Shown piece after piece: positions 20,066 through 31,839 of a DNA stretch of 64,000 nt; the first letter of the stretch is position 1, and each line of letters starts with the position of its first letter. Source of the DNA: Apium graveolens (taxonomy: Eukaryota > Streptophyta > Magnoliopsida > Apiales > Apiaceae); contig NC_133653.1 of assembly GCF_009905375.1 (NCBI RefSeq), positions 56,794,972-56,858,971 on the forward strand, read 5' to 3'. The notes below the pieces were generated by a model. The model did not search any database. It was given only the letters and a program-made list of their open reading frames with translations, and was not told where the DNA came from. The position numbers and the translations under genes are program-made.

Positions 20066-21647
20066 GGTTATAGTTTTCCAAACTATTAATCGAATAAGGT
20101 TTATACGATTACTTCATCTTTATATTACTTATTGAATATTATTTGAATATTCATTCGAGGACTTATGACTCCTTTTATATTATTTATTGAATAATATTTG
20201 AATATTCATTCGAGGACTTATGACTCAGTTTATATTATTTATTGAATATTATTGAATATTCATTTGAGGATCTATGACTCCGATTATTTGCTGAGATATA
20301 TTCTTTATTTTATTAAAGAATAATGTTCAATAATCAAACTTATTTTCGATTATTCAAATAAAGATAATACTTTCATATAAGTATATCTTTGGTTATTTAA
20401 TGTTATTTCAAGTATAAGTTTTAATACTTCTACTTCAATTATTTTTATAAAGATTATTCTTTATGGGAATATTATATTAAATAATAATATTCAGTCATTT
20501 TCTAAATATTCTGGGGACTGATTTACTTCATTAAATCAGCCTTACTCCAAACACTCTTTAAAGTGTTTTCGAGTCTTCAAAATGATTTTTAAAAGTCAGA
20601 GCGGATCCCAAAACTTTTTTTTTTATATTTAAGATCTTCCTTTTAAGGGGATTTAAATACTCGCTCAAAACCTGGGGAATCCGGCTCTGTGGTGTATTTT
20701 ATATTCGCAACGAGGTTGCAGATTTGGTAAATGAATTGATTACTTGCCCAACGTTCGGGAAGTAAGCCCCTCTCATTGAGTCGGCATAAGCGACAGGCCG
20801 GGGTACGGTCTATTATTGTGTAAGTGGCTGGGTGGCAGTCCATCAACGCGTGAGGGGCCGGGGTACGGTCTAGCGCGAGGTCCTAATGCGGCCAGGGTGA
20901 TGACCGGTGAGGAATTCATCCATCTACAGTAGAAAAGGTTACTTATTGGTATCTTTGCCTGATCAGCGAGATATCGGGTTTATGCCAAAATTCTTTTCCT
21001 TTCCAAAATTCATTGGATGTTTCAAACTCTGTTCATACTTTGCATAACAGAGATTCCAGGAAATGTTTAAAGGGATATATATATGTGGATATATATATAT
21101 CGGGACTAAATAAAGTATCTCATAACTTTTTCATTCAATAATATTTCAAAGATTGAATCTATTCAAGTCTTATCTTGTGGTCTCATCAGTGGGATGAACT
21201 TTTGAAATTGATTATAACTTGAACGGTGGTAGTTCAAGTAGTATTTGGGAATGATATAAGTGTAGCGAAGTATTTGGTAACTTCATCTTTTAAACTTATA
21301 TCTAATTAATAATTGTCTTATGAATGACAAAGATTTTCAGAAAAACGTTGAGACAAGGTTAGATATATGAGATCACCTTGCAATGATATTTTTTTATACA
21401 GTTATACAATGGGACTTTGTGTATATTATGCATGGAAGAGGACTTCCATTATTTTGAAAAGTATATATGTATATATACTGAATATTTTGCGACTTTATCG
21501 CATTAAGATATCAAACTTGGTTCATTTCTTTTGACCAAGATTTTCATGAGTATTATGAGTAGACTCATATACTATTAATCATTATACATATTATTTTGGT
21601 GGGCTTGCTGCTCACCCTTGCTTTCTTCTTTCATCACACAACAACAG

Positions 21648-21803
21648 ATAGAAAAGATGAACAGAACCAAGCTCCCGATTCGCAAGCGATTAGGAGACGT
21701 TCCGCAGTTTTCTAGAAGCATTGATGCCGCCGTAGCTGAGGTAGGAACTACCAATAGGCTAGGCTTTCAACTTTTGATGGACCAGATTTATTTATATTTA
21801 TGA
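21648..21803 (+). CDS. C-type LTR H3-tail-like exon ORF (5' LTR)
   Basis: CTCAC (21611-21615), a CT-rich run and CAACAACAG (to 21647) precede 9 nt and the ATG at 21657. The peptide begins MNRTKLPIRKRLG, keeping R2, T3, K4, R8, K9 and G12 of the H3 tail. After 28 codons comes GAG|GTAGGA at 21740/21741. If spliced to the acceptor at 22240 the frame is kept exactly. If not spliced, the ORF ends at 21801-21803 after 48 codons. A function as an H3 mimic is inference; the exon structure is the stronger claim. Confidence 0.55.
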   Translation: MEKMNRTKLPIRKRLGDVPQFSRSIDAAVAEVGTTNRLGFQLLMDQIYLYL

Positions 21804-22057
21804 ATTGTAATAATGGCAAAGAAATGTAAATTTATTCAGAAAACCTTTTAAGGTGTATTGGCAGATAATTATGGAATAAAATGACTTGTGGTTATTTTTG
21901 GATGTTCATCTCTGAGACTATAACGTGTGGTGTGTGTGTTTATTGTGGGGTCACAGTACAGAGTAGTTGAGTAATTATTAAGATTGGGTGTTATTAAGGG
22001 AAATGGAACTCGTGACGACCCGGATCCCCGACCCCGGATCTGGGGGTGTTACAGAAA

Positions 22058-22069
22058 TGGTATCAGAGC
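22058..22069 (+). other. Primer binding site, element C
   Basis: TGGTATCAGAGC lies 4 nt after the LTR end and is complementary to the initiator tRNA-Met 3' end. It falls inside the predicted intron 21741-22240, so the spliced RNA would lack it. Confidence 0.93.
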
Positions 22070-22240
22070 TAAGCGTTATAAACCTCAGAGATGATGGGAC
22101 GCTAAGATAATAAGTTCACTAAGATAATAAGAACTCTTGCCAAGTTCATAGTCGGGCTACCTAACGTAGCACTGACAGTTAAAACCCTTATGGGAACCCT
22201 TATAGGTATCGTGATAGTAACATAGTTTGTTCTCGTATAG

Positions 22241-23089
22241 GGCAGCGGGGCACCAAACCTTGAGGTTCAGGAGCATCAGCATGAGGATGTTTTATTACAA
22301 GTTGGAGATCAAATTGTGAATCCGATGGAGTACCCTAATGAGGGACCGAATAAGGTTCAGATAGAGAATGCTGCGGTTGAGGATGTTATTCCGGAAAGGA
22401 TTGTGGCTGAGGAGGATCTCATGGAGGATCCTGATGAGAATGAAGAGAGGACCGTTGAGGAACAGATGACCGTAGTCAGGGCGACTACCAGAGCTAGAAT
22501 GGCCGCGAGGGTGGCCCTAGAGAATGAAGAGTTACCAAGGGCACAAAGGTTAATGAGGGCAGAAGGAGTGGGGCCTTCCACGACCCCAATTATACCAGTA
22601 TCAGACCCTCTTCCAGAGGCTCCTGTAGACATCCATGAGGTTCCACCAATTCCTGTTCCCTCCCCTGTACAGAGCCCAACACATACTGAGGAAATGCCAC
22701 CTTTATCCCCTGCACCATTGTCACCTGATACCGTGCTTGGTTATCCATTTGGATCTCCTGGGTCTGCACCACCTGCCCCCCATGGACTGCTAGATGCTAC
22801 CACTCAGGCTTCTCTTATTGCTGATTATCATATGACTTTGGGTGGCCTGTCAGAGGCCCGGAATGTTAGGAGTGATCTGTTGGATCGACTTACTGCACCA
22901 AGGATTGAGGGTGGGATACTTCCGGCAGGATTAGCGTATAGCATGGAAAGGATTGAGACTACCACCCGTGTTACAGCTAGAGGCCATCTTGAGGGTCAGG
23001 TTGATCCAGCTCTACTTGCGACCATCTTAGACCTCATCACCTCTGTGATGGAGCAGGTTAGGGATGTTGTGCGTGCTCGCACCTCTTAA
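22241..23089 (+). CDS. Leader-region ORF of C, predicted 3' coding exon
   Basis: The open frame is bounded on the left by an in-frame TAG that forms the acceptor itself (TTCTCGTATAG|GGC). The first in-frame ATG is only at 22325, which suggests the start codon comes from another exon. From 22241 there are 282 codons plus stop. The product has an acidic N-terminal part, a Pro-rich middle (about codons 110-185) and an Ala/Arg-rich, helix-prone C terminus. I recognise no catalytic motif. It is the only intact frame in C's interior, lying between the primer site and a ruined gag. D has a shorter ORF at the same place. Confidence 0.6.
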   Translation, partial: GSGAPNLEVQEHQHEDVLLQVGDQIVNPMEYPNEGPNKVQIENAAVEDVIPERIVAEEDLMEDPDENEERTVEEQMTVVRATTRARMAARVALENEELPRAQRLMRAEGVGPSTTPIIPVSDPLPEAPVDIHEVPPIPVPSPVQSPTHTEEMPPLSPAPLSPDTVLGYPFGSPGSAPPAPHGLLDATTQASLIADYHMTLGGLSEARNVRSDLLDRLTAPRIEGGILPAGLAYSMERIETTTRVTARGHLEGQVDPALLATILDLITSVMEQVRDVVRARTS

Positions 23090-23498
23090 TCCATGGTAGT
23101 GTGCAGAGCCAGAGCAATCAAACAAGGGTCTCATGTAGCACCGCTTTTGGATGATTAGCCTAAGTTATGAATGATTAGTTTTAATGACGAGATGACTATC
23201 TATGGTAGTACTTTTGGGATAGGAGCGATAAGTTTATATGATGTAATCCTCTTTAATATGTTCAGTTGTTGTACCCTCGAACAAATGGTTATGTATATAT
23301 TCGTTAATTTCAGTTCAGATCAGTTTGATTGTGATAAATCACATGGTTAATTGCTCTATTAACACTTAAGAGAGTGACATGAAGTTTATCGAACTTAAGA
23401 ATTCATAATTTGCAATCGTGCAAGGACTAAACAAGGGGAAGACTTAAGCAAAGTAAGTAAGACAAATATCCGGAGATTCTCAAAATTTTCCAAGTAAT
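23090..23498 (+). other. C interior spacer between leader ORF and gag remnant
   Basis: I see no gene or clear signal. It probably corresponds to the untranslated stretch before gag, as between D's leader ORF and gag (54184-54484). Confidence 0.5.
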
Positions 23499-24500
23499 AT
23501 GCCCCCACAAGGAATAAGATTAAGGGCAAACCTTGAACGTGATAATCAGGGAGGTCGCAATTAAGATATAAAGAACCCGGAAAATAATAAAGTGGAAAAT
23601 GAAGTTTTTAAATTAAAAGATGACCCCAATTATGGGGAGTAGGAAGAAATATTTAGACAAAAAAAAAAAGCAAAAGCAGAAGTCGAGTAAGGAAAGGAGA
23701 CCCGAGACGGCACTCCTATACGGCAATTCATGGACCTGTCTAAAAAGGACTTAGACTATTATCCCCAACCACCACCCTGAGGAAATAATGCGGTGAGAAA
23801 TTCTTTCAGGACCTTTAAGTCGCTAAGCTCTCAGAGTTCCAAGGAACAGGTTGACCCAGTCGAGGCAAGAGCCTGGCTAAAGGAAATATAGGAATTATTT
23901 GAGATTCTAAATGATTGACGAATCACAAAAGACTATTTTTATCACTTACCCTCCTAAGAGAGAGACCACCCGCTGGTGAAAGACCAAGGAAGGCACGGAG
24001 CAAGAGATTATAATAAACTGATTTAAGTTCAGTCAATTGTTTTCAGGAAAGTACTTCCCAAGGTTATAGAGATAGAGTAAAAGCTTTAGAGCCAGAACAA
24101 AGGCAGACGAGTATGATGAATTGTGAATTTAAGTTGTAAAAGTTGTCAAGATTCGTTCTGAAGACACGAATCCAGAATGACGGAATGTTTGGAATCAATG
24201 CTTATGTTGTGTTGGTTCATGAAATAATGATAAGAGAAAGGAATATAACGGCAATAGAGTTTGAGGAATGATAAGGGAGTTGGGTATGAGGAAACCCTAA
24301 AGACTCGTAAAAATAGAAATAGAAGAGTATGTAATCGTCAGGATGAGGGTGATTCACCATGAGTTAAAATTGATGGTTGAGGGCATAAGAGATACATATA
24401 TTTTATCCCCCGTAAGTTGGGAAGATTCGAGGAAACCTTGAGATAATTCGAAGGATAAATAAGGAGACGCGGATAGACCGAGGAGACAAGAAAGTAAGAA
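23499..24500 (+). pseudogene. gag: Element C gag remnant
   Basis: A likely ancestral start ATGCCCCCA is at 23499. Fragments in shifting frames match a Ty3/gypsy gag, notably EARAWLKEI followed by TAG then ELFEILND near 23860-23905, and a LSSQSSKEQVDP block just before it. Many stops and frameshifts are present. No intact zinc knuckle is recognisable. Confidence 0.65.
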
Positions 24501-27100
24501 ATTAAGAAAATTGGATGAAGGAAGTGACCTTCAAGAAGGTGAAGTGTAAGACCGGTGGCATGATACCCAGAAAGGGAGACGCCAGATATGAAAGATATCC
24601 CAACATCGAGGTGACTGTTGAGATAAACAACAAAAGTAAATAAGGAATTATTAAGAAGAAGTTCACGTTGAACACGACCAATATCCTCCAGAACATCCTT
24701 GTTATCGTTACCAAATTAGGCAAGAAAAGCGGATGACCATTGTTATCTTTTGGAGGCCATATGGATTGACCTCAATTTGAATAAGGATGCTATTATGAAA
24801 TTAGGTATCGACTATCGAGGTGGGAATGATGAATAAGATAATCTGTCAAGGATATATGACTTGATTTATCCATGGATTGATGCAGGTACCTTTTAAAGGT
24901 GGAATTAAGGCTAGAACATCAGTAACTTAAAATGAATCCTAGGGGAATGCATAAAGGTTTGCATTTCACCCTTAATAGGGACAGTATGAGTTTTGACAGT
25001 ATGATTGGGAAAGGGTTAAGGTAGCAACAACCTTTAAGAATCAGTGGAGAAATTTTTCAGAAGTATATAGACAATGGTTCTAGTATTAGTAAATGGTATT
25101 TTGATATGCCCTGTATCTAGGGAATACAGGAGGAACGATTGAAGGATAACCTTAGAGGTTTTACAAGGAGAAAGGTAATATTCAAAATTCTCAAGAATAG
25201 AAATGTTGATAAAGGAAATATGACGTAATTATAATGATGCCAAGTGGGGCACGTGTTAAACCACGAGAAAGTATGGATCGAACCAGTAATGGTCGAAACT
25301 GTTCAGGGCAATTAGGACTTAAGATAAAAGATGTTCTAAGTATGATTAAGAGTCAGTCTTGACAGTGATTAGCCTCTAAAGATTGAGGCAATAACTTATG
25401 GAAAAATGGTGATATTTTTTTTTATTTACTCATCAGATATTAAAGAAAAGCATTTTCACATAAGCTGTGATTGAAATAAGGTAGAAAATTTATTTGGAGG
25501 TGGTTAAAATGACATTGACTGTAAGGAACTATTACTATCAGGAAAGGCCAAAGAGGTGGCCGACACTTTAACGGTAAAAGGATAATTGTAGGCGCTTGTG
25601 CCAAAGGATACAGTGATGATGGTTAAAAGCTGAAGGTTGTATTATGGTTTGGAAGATTGACATTCCTTCTGATGACTGTGCAATACCCAGCCGTAATAGT
25701 AGTTGGTAAAGGTTTAATTCGTGTAATCGCCATGAGCGGGCTATCTATCTCAGAAGATACTATCTTGAGAATAAGCCAGGACCATATTCCAAAAAGGACC
25801 AAACAAACCTTTGAGTTAAGTCTTCTATTGAAGGCATATGATTAAGAATGGTATTAACCTGCTATCGTTGCTTTGAGCGAAACTCTTCTGCAATTTTATC
25901 TGCTTCATGTCATGTATGTATGTCAGAATCAGGAGTGTTCTTCATGAATCGTGAATGGTGATTATGTTACCTCCTTAGAAGGATTTGATACGACATGTAT
26001 GGACTTCGTATGGTTAGATATTAAGATTTCATGGAACGTGAATGACGACAGTAGGTCAGTGGTGGACCATAGTAAGGCAGCAATGATTCTGCGAGTAGTG
26101 AGCTGATTACAACCGTGAGAGTTGTATTGGAATGGGTGTTGAGATTGAGTACCACTAATCGGGTCGTGGTAGTGTATAAGTTATCATTGATAGACTAATT
26201 AAGTAGAGTATCTACCTAGTGAATTATTATTCTTTCTTATCAATAGAGAGTCGTATTATTATACGAGGAAGGTTGCGGTGCAAGCATAGAATTCAAGTAA
26301 CGATGATGTCTAGAATGAGATCCCAGATTCGATTTTCGATGTCGAGGGAGTTTCAAAGGTAATTGTGTATAAGCTCAAGGAAGAGCATGGGTCCATAGAA
26401 TGATGGACGGGATAGCGAAAATATTTAAGCACGTGAAATGCGATGCTATAATACTTGATGTTGATATAAATACATATATGTTTTGTTCTTCTATGACAAA
26501 CCTCTATAGTTCAGAGGTAGATTCCAAGCCAGATATTTTGTGGCAGTATATTTTTTTTTTCATATATACAATTCTCTTCAGTTCGTTCTTTTCTCTTCTT
26601 TTCATTTCATGTAAGCTGAGAAGAACAACCCTTCCAGAAGGGGAGGTATTGCCGAATGACTATCTATCTGTGTGATAGAAGCCTAGTAGGATACCATCTA
26701 TTGTTTAATTGTTTGTCAAGTACTAAAGGCTGGCCACCTTCTGTACTAACTATGCGATATAACAAGTGTTCATGATCATAGTGATCTCTCAACAAATTCC
26801 TTTACTTCTATTTGATTGATCAAATTTCGGAAAATAGAAACAACTGAAAAAGGAGTAATAAAGTGGTGGTAGTATGCGGAATGGGAACACGTTCGTGATA
26901 CTAAGGTTGACGTGGTTATTAAAAGGTTATAGAACGCTAACGAGCAAAAGTATAACCAGTATAATATTAGGAACGGAAGGTAGTAGCGATTACGAACTGG
27001 AAAAGAATGGGTATTAAGAAGCAAAAGCTATAATGCTAGAAGCTATAATGAGAGTCTGTGCAATAGACTTGAAAGGAATTGGAATGATCACTTAATGCGG
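24501..27100 (+). pseudogene. Element C decayed middle region
   Basis: There is no sustained open frame. A GKAKEVADTLTVKG fragment near 25540-25580 resembles the RNase H/integrase linker (D has [14 protein letters not shown]). A 56-residue stretch at 26400-26570 (MMDGIAKIFKH...) recurs in A and B with substitutions. Protease and the RT active site are not found. The same decayed sequence is shared by A and B. Confidence 0.55.
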
Positions 27101-27600
27101 GTTGAGTTATCTTACGACAATAGATCATATGTCATTATCGAGATGTCACCTTATGAGATCCTTGAGGGAAGATAATGTCGATCTCCCTTATGTTAGGATG
27201 AAGTTGTAGAGCGCAAGATGCTCAGACCAGTAGTGGTCCAAAGGACCAGGGATATAATAGATCTAATCAGAGGACGGCTGGTAGTAGCCCAAGATAGGAA
27301 CACGAAGTATGTTGATTTGACACGAAAGGACAAGGAATAGGAAGTGGGGGACCTAGTGTTGTTATAGGTATTCCCTTGGAAAGGAAGGATGAGGTTCGGA
27401 AAGAAAGGGAAGCTAAGTCCACGAATTGTTGGACCCTTGGATATATTAAGACATATTGGGAAGATAGCATATGAGCGCATAGGCATGCGACCAGACATAA
27501 CCTATAGGGAGCAACCAGAAAGGGTTATATATCGAAAAGGAACGAGTGCTTAGGAGAAGGGTTATCAAACTAGTAAGAGTTTGATGGTAGAACCACAATA
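27101..27600 (+). pseudogene. pol: Element C integrase C-terminal remnant
   Basis: Fragments align by eye to D's integrase end: RVELSYDNRSY, EMSPYEILEGR, LVVAQDRNTKYVDL and [17 protein letters not shown], against D's [32 protein letters not shown] and [17 protein letters not shown]. Several stops and frameshifts interrupt it. No chromodomain is preserved. Confidence 0.75.
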
Positions 27601-27683
27601 TGGGAAAATTTACTCGAGAGTTAGAAAGTGCAATGCTAAGAGAGTATCCCTATTCATTTTCTATCTGATTCCGGGACGGAATC

Positions 27684-27701
27684 CTTTTAAGGAGGGGAGA
27701 C
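27684..27701 (+). other. Polypurine tract, element C
   Basis: The tract TTTTAAGGAGGGGAGAC ends immediately before the 3' LTR and would prime plus-strand synthesis. The same tract complement occurs beside the A, B and E LTRs. Confidence 0.88.
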
Positions 27702-29450
27702 TGTAATAACCCCAATTTTTGGAAAATTTTTGAAACCCTTATGAATAGTGTTTTTGCTGAATGAGAAAACTTTTCGTGCCACACTATGTAGGGGTTCTGA
27801 TATGGATATTCTGAGATTTTATTAGTACTTTATATGGGATATAAGTGTATGTAAAGATCGTCAGAATCCAAATCCGAACACTTTAGTTTTTCCCGGAAAT
27901 CCACAAGATACGGAGAGAATTGAGTATAAGGTAACAGGATAAAAAGGATTTAAATTAAGGATTATATTAGAGGATCATAAAAAGGAATATAATGTATTGA
28001 GAAAGGTTAAGGGAACCTAAGTAATAAGATCCCGGGTATGATCCTTCAAACGATAAACGAGAACGAAAGTTAAGCGAACCGTATAATAGATCAGCGGTCA
28101 TTAGGCAAACGATTAGGAAGTTAATCAAATGGATTAATGGGAATGATGTCATCCAACCAATAGAAAGAAGACAAGGAAGGAAGGATGACATCATGAGGAT
28201 GAGGTAAGCATGACATGGGAAGGAAGGAGGTGTGGTTGAATAAGGACCACACAAATTCAAGGGCAAGGTAGTAATTTGCTAAATCAAATACAAATCAAGC
28301 CAACCAAGCTAGCAAAATCATTTCATCAAAAATCAAAAACAACCAAGGCATTTGTTCTTCATATTAGCTCTCGGCTTTTTACACTTTTAAAGGCTAGATT
28401 TTTCAAAAATCAAGATCCAAGCATCCTAAATTGGTAAGAAAATTCCCTAATCATCTTTATGCTTAGTTATGGCTATATCATGAGTTTAAGCCATTAATTC
28501 TTTCTCTAACTTCTTCATTTAATCAAGGAAGAAGACAATGAATAGTGTTTTCAAGTTTTTAACTTGAACTTTTTCTTGTTTTTCTTGAAGATCCAAGCTT
28601 TCCTAAGGCTTCTCAAAGCTTCTTAAGGCTTCCTAGCTCCACCCACCACTTCAAGGAAGGTATACCATTTCCAAACCCTAGGTTCATATATATTATAAGG
28701 TGATTTTGAGTAGTGGGTTGATATTGTAACTTGTTGTTATGATTTAGAGTTTGAGATTTGGTATGGTAGTGAATGGAATGGTAATTATTGTGGTTTTGAT
28801 TTAAAAGAACTTAAGAATGATTAAAGTAAAGTTTAAGCATAAGTATGAATGGTTAAATTGAATTGGTTGGGGTTGTTATGATATGATAAGGATGGAGGAT
28901 GGTTGTATGTTGGATTTGAGGTTGATTTGGGTTGTTTGTGAATGGGTTAAAATTTGGAAATCACGTAAACATAGCCGTCGTAACGTCCGATTTTCTTTGG
29001 ACTGTTTTTGTGCATAGCATTAGGACCCGAGAACCCCCTGCTAGATTGTGACCACTGCCATGTTTAGATAGCTCATGTTACGAGCTTCGTTTTGATATGT
29101 AGTTCGTCCGATTCCGATTTACGGTTTAGGAGAAACGACCGTTTCAAGTAACGGCGTTTCGCGGACGAAACTTTTTCCCTCGCCTTACTTTGAAATGTAG
29201 GTTAAAGACCAAAAAGGGTTAATTAATGCATGAAACATTTATGGTAAGTGTTTTAGGCAATTGGTAAGTCACTCGAGAAGGAATCGCTTTAAAACTCGTA
29301 AAGGTTAAATTATTAAAAATGATGGAGCCGAGGGTACCCGAGTGACTTAAGCGAATCAGTGAGCGCAAAACAAGCGTTAGAGTCTAAGTTAGTTAAAGTA
29401 TAGATTTACAAGTGACTTTGGTTTAATTCCAACTTACTTGTTGTTTATAG

Positions 29451-29495
29451 GTTACCAGACTCGTCCCGAGCCATTCGTAACCCCCAGTCGCTCAG
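29451..29495 (+). other. Predicted 45-bp exon in C 3' LTR
   Basis: It is a copy of 19686-19730 with both splice-like signals intact. In the 3' LTR it would only be used if transcription starts there. Confidence 0.45.
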
Positions 29496-29796
29496 GCAAG
29501 TTTTCTACCCGTTATACTGTTGTTGTGATGTAAATATATGTATATGCATTATCTTGTGATATTGCATGATTGTTATTAGCAAATTTTGCAATATATTGGA
29601 GTATGCTAATATGGTATATATGCATGTCTGTTTCGTAATCTGATTATCTATCTGTTGATTTCAATGCTTATAGTTGCATAATACCTATGCTAGAGGATAG
29701 CGGTATCTTGCATATACCCTTAGTATAGGGACCCAAAGGTGAAAATATTTTCTAAAACCGGGAGTCGAGGATCCCGAGTAGATTTTATATGGATAT

Positions 29797-29846
<50 letters not shown>

Positions 29847-31428
29847 GGTTATAGTTTTCCAAACTATTAATTGAATAAGGTTTATACGATTACTTCATCT
29901 TTATATTACTTATTGAATATTATTTGAATATTCATTCGAGGACTTATGACTCCTTTTATATTATTTATTGAATAATATTTGAATATTCATTCGAGGACTT
30001 ATGACTCAGTTTATATTATTTATTGAATATTATTGAATATTCATTTGAGGATCTATGACTCCGATTATTTGCTGAGATATATTCTTTATTTTATTAAAGA
30101 ATAATGTTCAATAATCAAACTTATTTTCGATTATTCAAATAAAGATAATACTTTCATATAAGTATATCTTTGGTTATTTAATGTTATTTCAAGTATAAGT
30201 TTTAATACTTCTACTTCAATTATTTTTATAAAGATTATTCTTTATGGGAATATTATATTAAATAATAATATTCAGTCATTTTCTAAATATTCTGGGGACT
30301 GATTTACTTCATTAAATCAGCCTTACTCCAAACACTCTTTAAAGTGTTTTCGAGTCTTCAAAATGATTTTTAAAAGTCAGAGCGGATCCCAAAACTTTTT
30401 TTTTTATATTTAAGATCTTCCTTTTAAGGGGATTTAAATACTCGCTCAAAACCTGGGGAATCCGGCTCTGTGGTGTATTTTATATTCGCAACGAGGTTGC
30501 AGATTTGGTAAATGAATTGATTACTTGCCCAACGTTCGGGAAGTAAGCCCCTCTCATTGAGTCGGCATAAGCGACAGGCCGGGGTACGGTCTATTATTGT
30601 GTAAGTGGCTGGGTGGCAGTCCATCAACGCGTGAGGGGCCGGGGTACGGTCTAGCGCGAGGTCCTAATGCGGCCAGGGTGATGACCGGTGAGGAATTCAT
30701 CCATCTACAGTAGAAAAGGTTACTTATTGGTATCTTTGCCTGATCAGCGAGATATCGGGTTTATGCCAAAATTCTTTTCCTTTCCAAAATTCATTGGATG
30801 TTTCAAACTCTGTTCATACTTTGCATAACAGAGATTCCAGGAAATGTTTAAAGGGATATATATATGTGGATATATATATATCGGGACTAAATAAAGTATC
30901 TCATAACTTTTTCATTCAATAATATTTCAAAGATTGAATCTATTCAAGTCTTATCTTGTGGTCTCATCAGTGGGATGAACTTTTGAAATTGATTATAACT
31001 TGAACGGTGGTAGTTCAAGTAGTATTTGGGAATGATATAAGTGTAGCGAAGTATTTGGTAACTTCATCTTTTAAACTTATATCTAATTAATAATTGTCTT
31101 ATGAATGACAAAGATTTTCAGAAAAACGTTGAGACAAGGTTAGATATATGAGATCACCTTGCAACGATATTTTTTTATACAGTTATACAATGGGACTTTG
31201 TGTATATTATGCATGGAAGAGGACTTCCATTATTTTGAAAAGTATATATGTATATATACTGAATATTTTGCGACTTCATCGCATTAAGATATCAAACTTG
31301 GTTCATTTCTTTTGACCAAGATTTTCATGAGTATTATGAGTAGACTCATATACTATTAATCATTATACATATTATTTTGGTGGGCTTGCTGCTCACCCTT
31401 GCTTTCTTCTTTCATCACACAACAACAG

Positions 31429-31584
31429 ATAGAAAAGATGAACAGAACCAAGCTCCCGATTCGCAAGCGATTAGGAGACGTTCCGCAGTTTTCTAGAAGC
31501 ATTGATGCCGCCGTAGCTGAGGTAGGAACTACCAATAGGCTAGGCTTTCAACTTTTGATGGACCAGATTTATTTATATTTATGA
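31429..31584 (+). CDS. C-type LTR H3-tail-like exon ORF (3' LTR)
   Basis: It is identical in reading to the 5' LTR copy (ATG 31438, donor-like site after 31521, unspliced stop at 31584). Beyond it lies B sequence, so no partner exon follows here. Confidence 0.5.
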   Translation: MEKMNRTKLPIRKRLGDVPQFSRSIDAAVAEVGTTNRLGFQLLMDQIYLYL

Positions 31585-31834
31585 ATTGTAATAATGGCAA
31601 AGAAATGTAAATTTATTCAGAAAACCTTTTAAGGTGTATTGGCAGATAATTATGGAATAAAATGACTTGTGGTTATTTTTGGATGTTCATCTCTGAGACT
31701 ATAACGTGTGGTGTGTGTGTTTATTGTGGGGTCACAGTACAGAGTAGTTGAGTAATTATTAAGATTGGGTGTTATTAAGGGAAATGGAACTCGTGACGAC
31801 CCGGATCCCCGACCCCGGATCTGGGGGTGTTACA

Positions 31835-31839
31835 GCTTA
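31835..31839. repeat. Target-site duplication of C, right copy (GCTTA)
   Basis: It matches 17932-17936. Confidence 0.95.

Larger units (their letters stand above)
17937..22053 (+). repeat. Element C 5' LTR (4117 bp)
   Basis: It runs TGTAATAACCCC to GGGGGTGTTACA. Contents in order are a promoter-proximal region, donor-like GGAAG|GTATAC (18894/18895), the 45-bp exon (19686-19730), a TA microsatellite (about 20030-20066), three AT-rich palindromic units (about 20130-20290), a GC-rich island (about 20750-20930) and the H3-like exon (21648-21740). No conventional gene is present. Confidence 0.95.
17937..31834 (+). mobile_element. Element C: complete LARD-like Ty3/gypsy retrotransposon
   Basis: It is 13,898 bp with 4.1-kb LTRs, an initiator-Met primer site, a purine tract (27684-27701) and the GCTTA duplication. 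The LTRs differ by a handful of substitutions I could see and by a TA-repeat expansion, so insertion is recent. The interior has one intact leader ORF but only ruined gag and pol. Recent movement with dead enzymes implies mobilisation in trans. Confidence 0.95.
27702..31834 (+). repeat. Element C 3' LTR (4133 bp)
   Basis: It is nearly identical to 17937-22053. The 16-bp length difference is accounted for by the longer TA repeat at about 29797-29846. It carries the same 45-bp exon (29451-29495) and H3-like exon (31429-31521). Confidence 0.95.

Noticed and set aside
20643..20846. Minus-strand open frame starting MMDCHPATY, repeated at 30424-30627 and 60846-61064
   Set aside because: It is antisense to the element and lies over the GC-rich LTR island. 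It recurs only because the LTR recurs.
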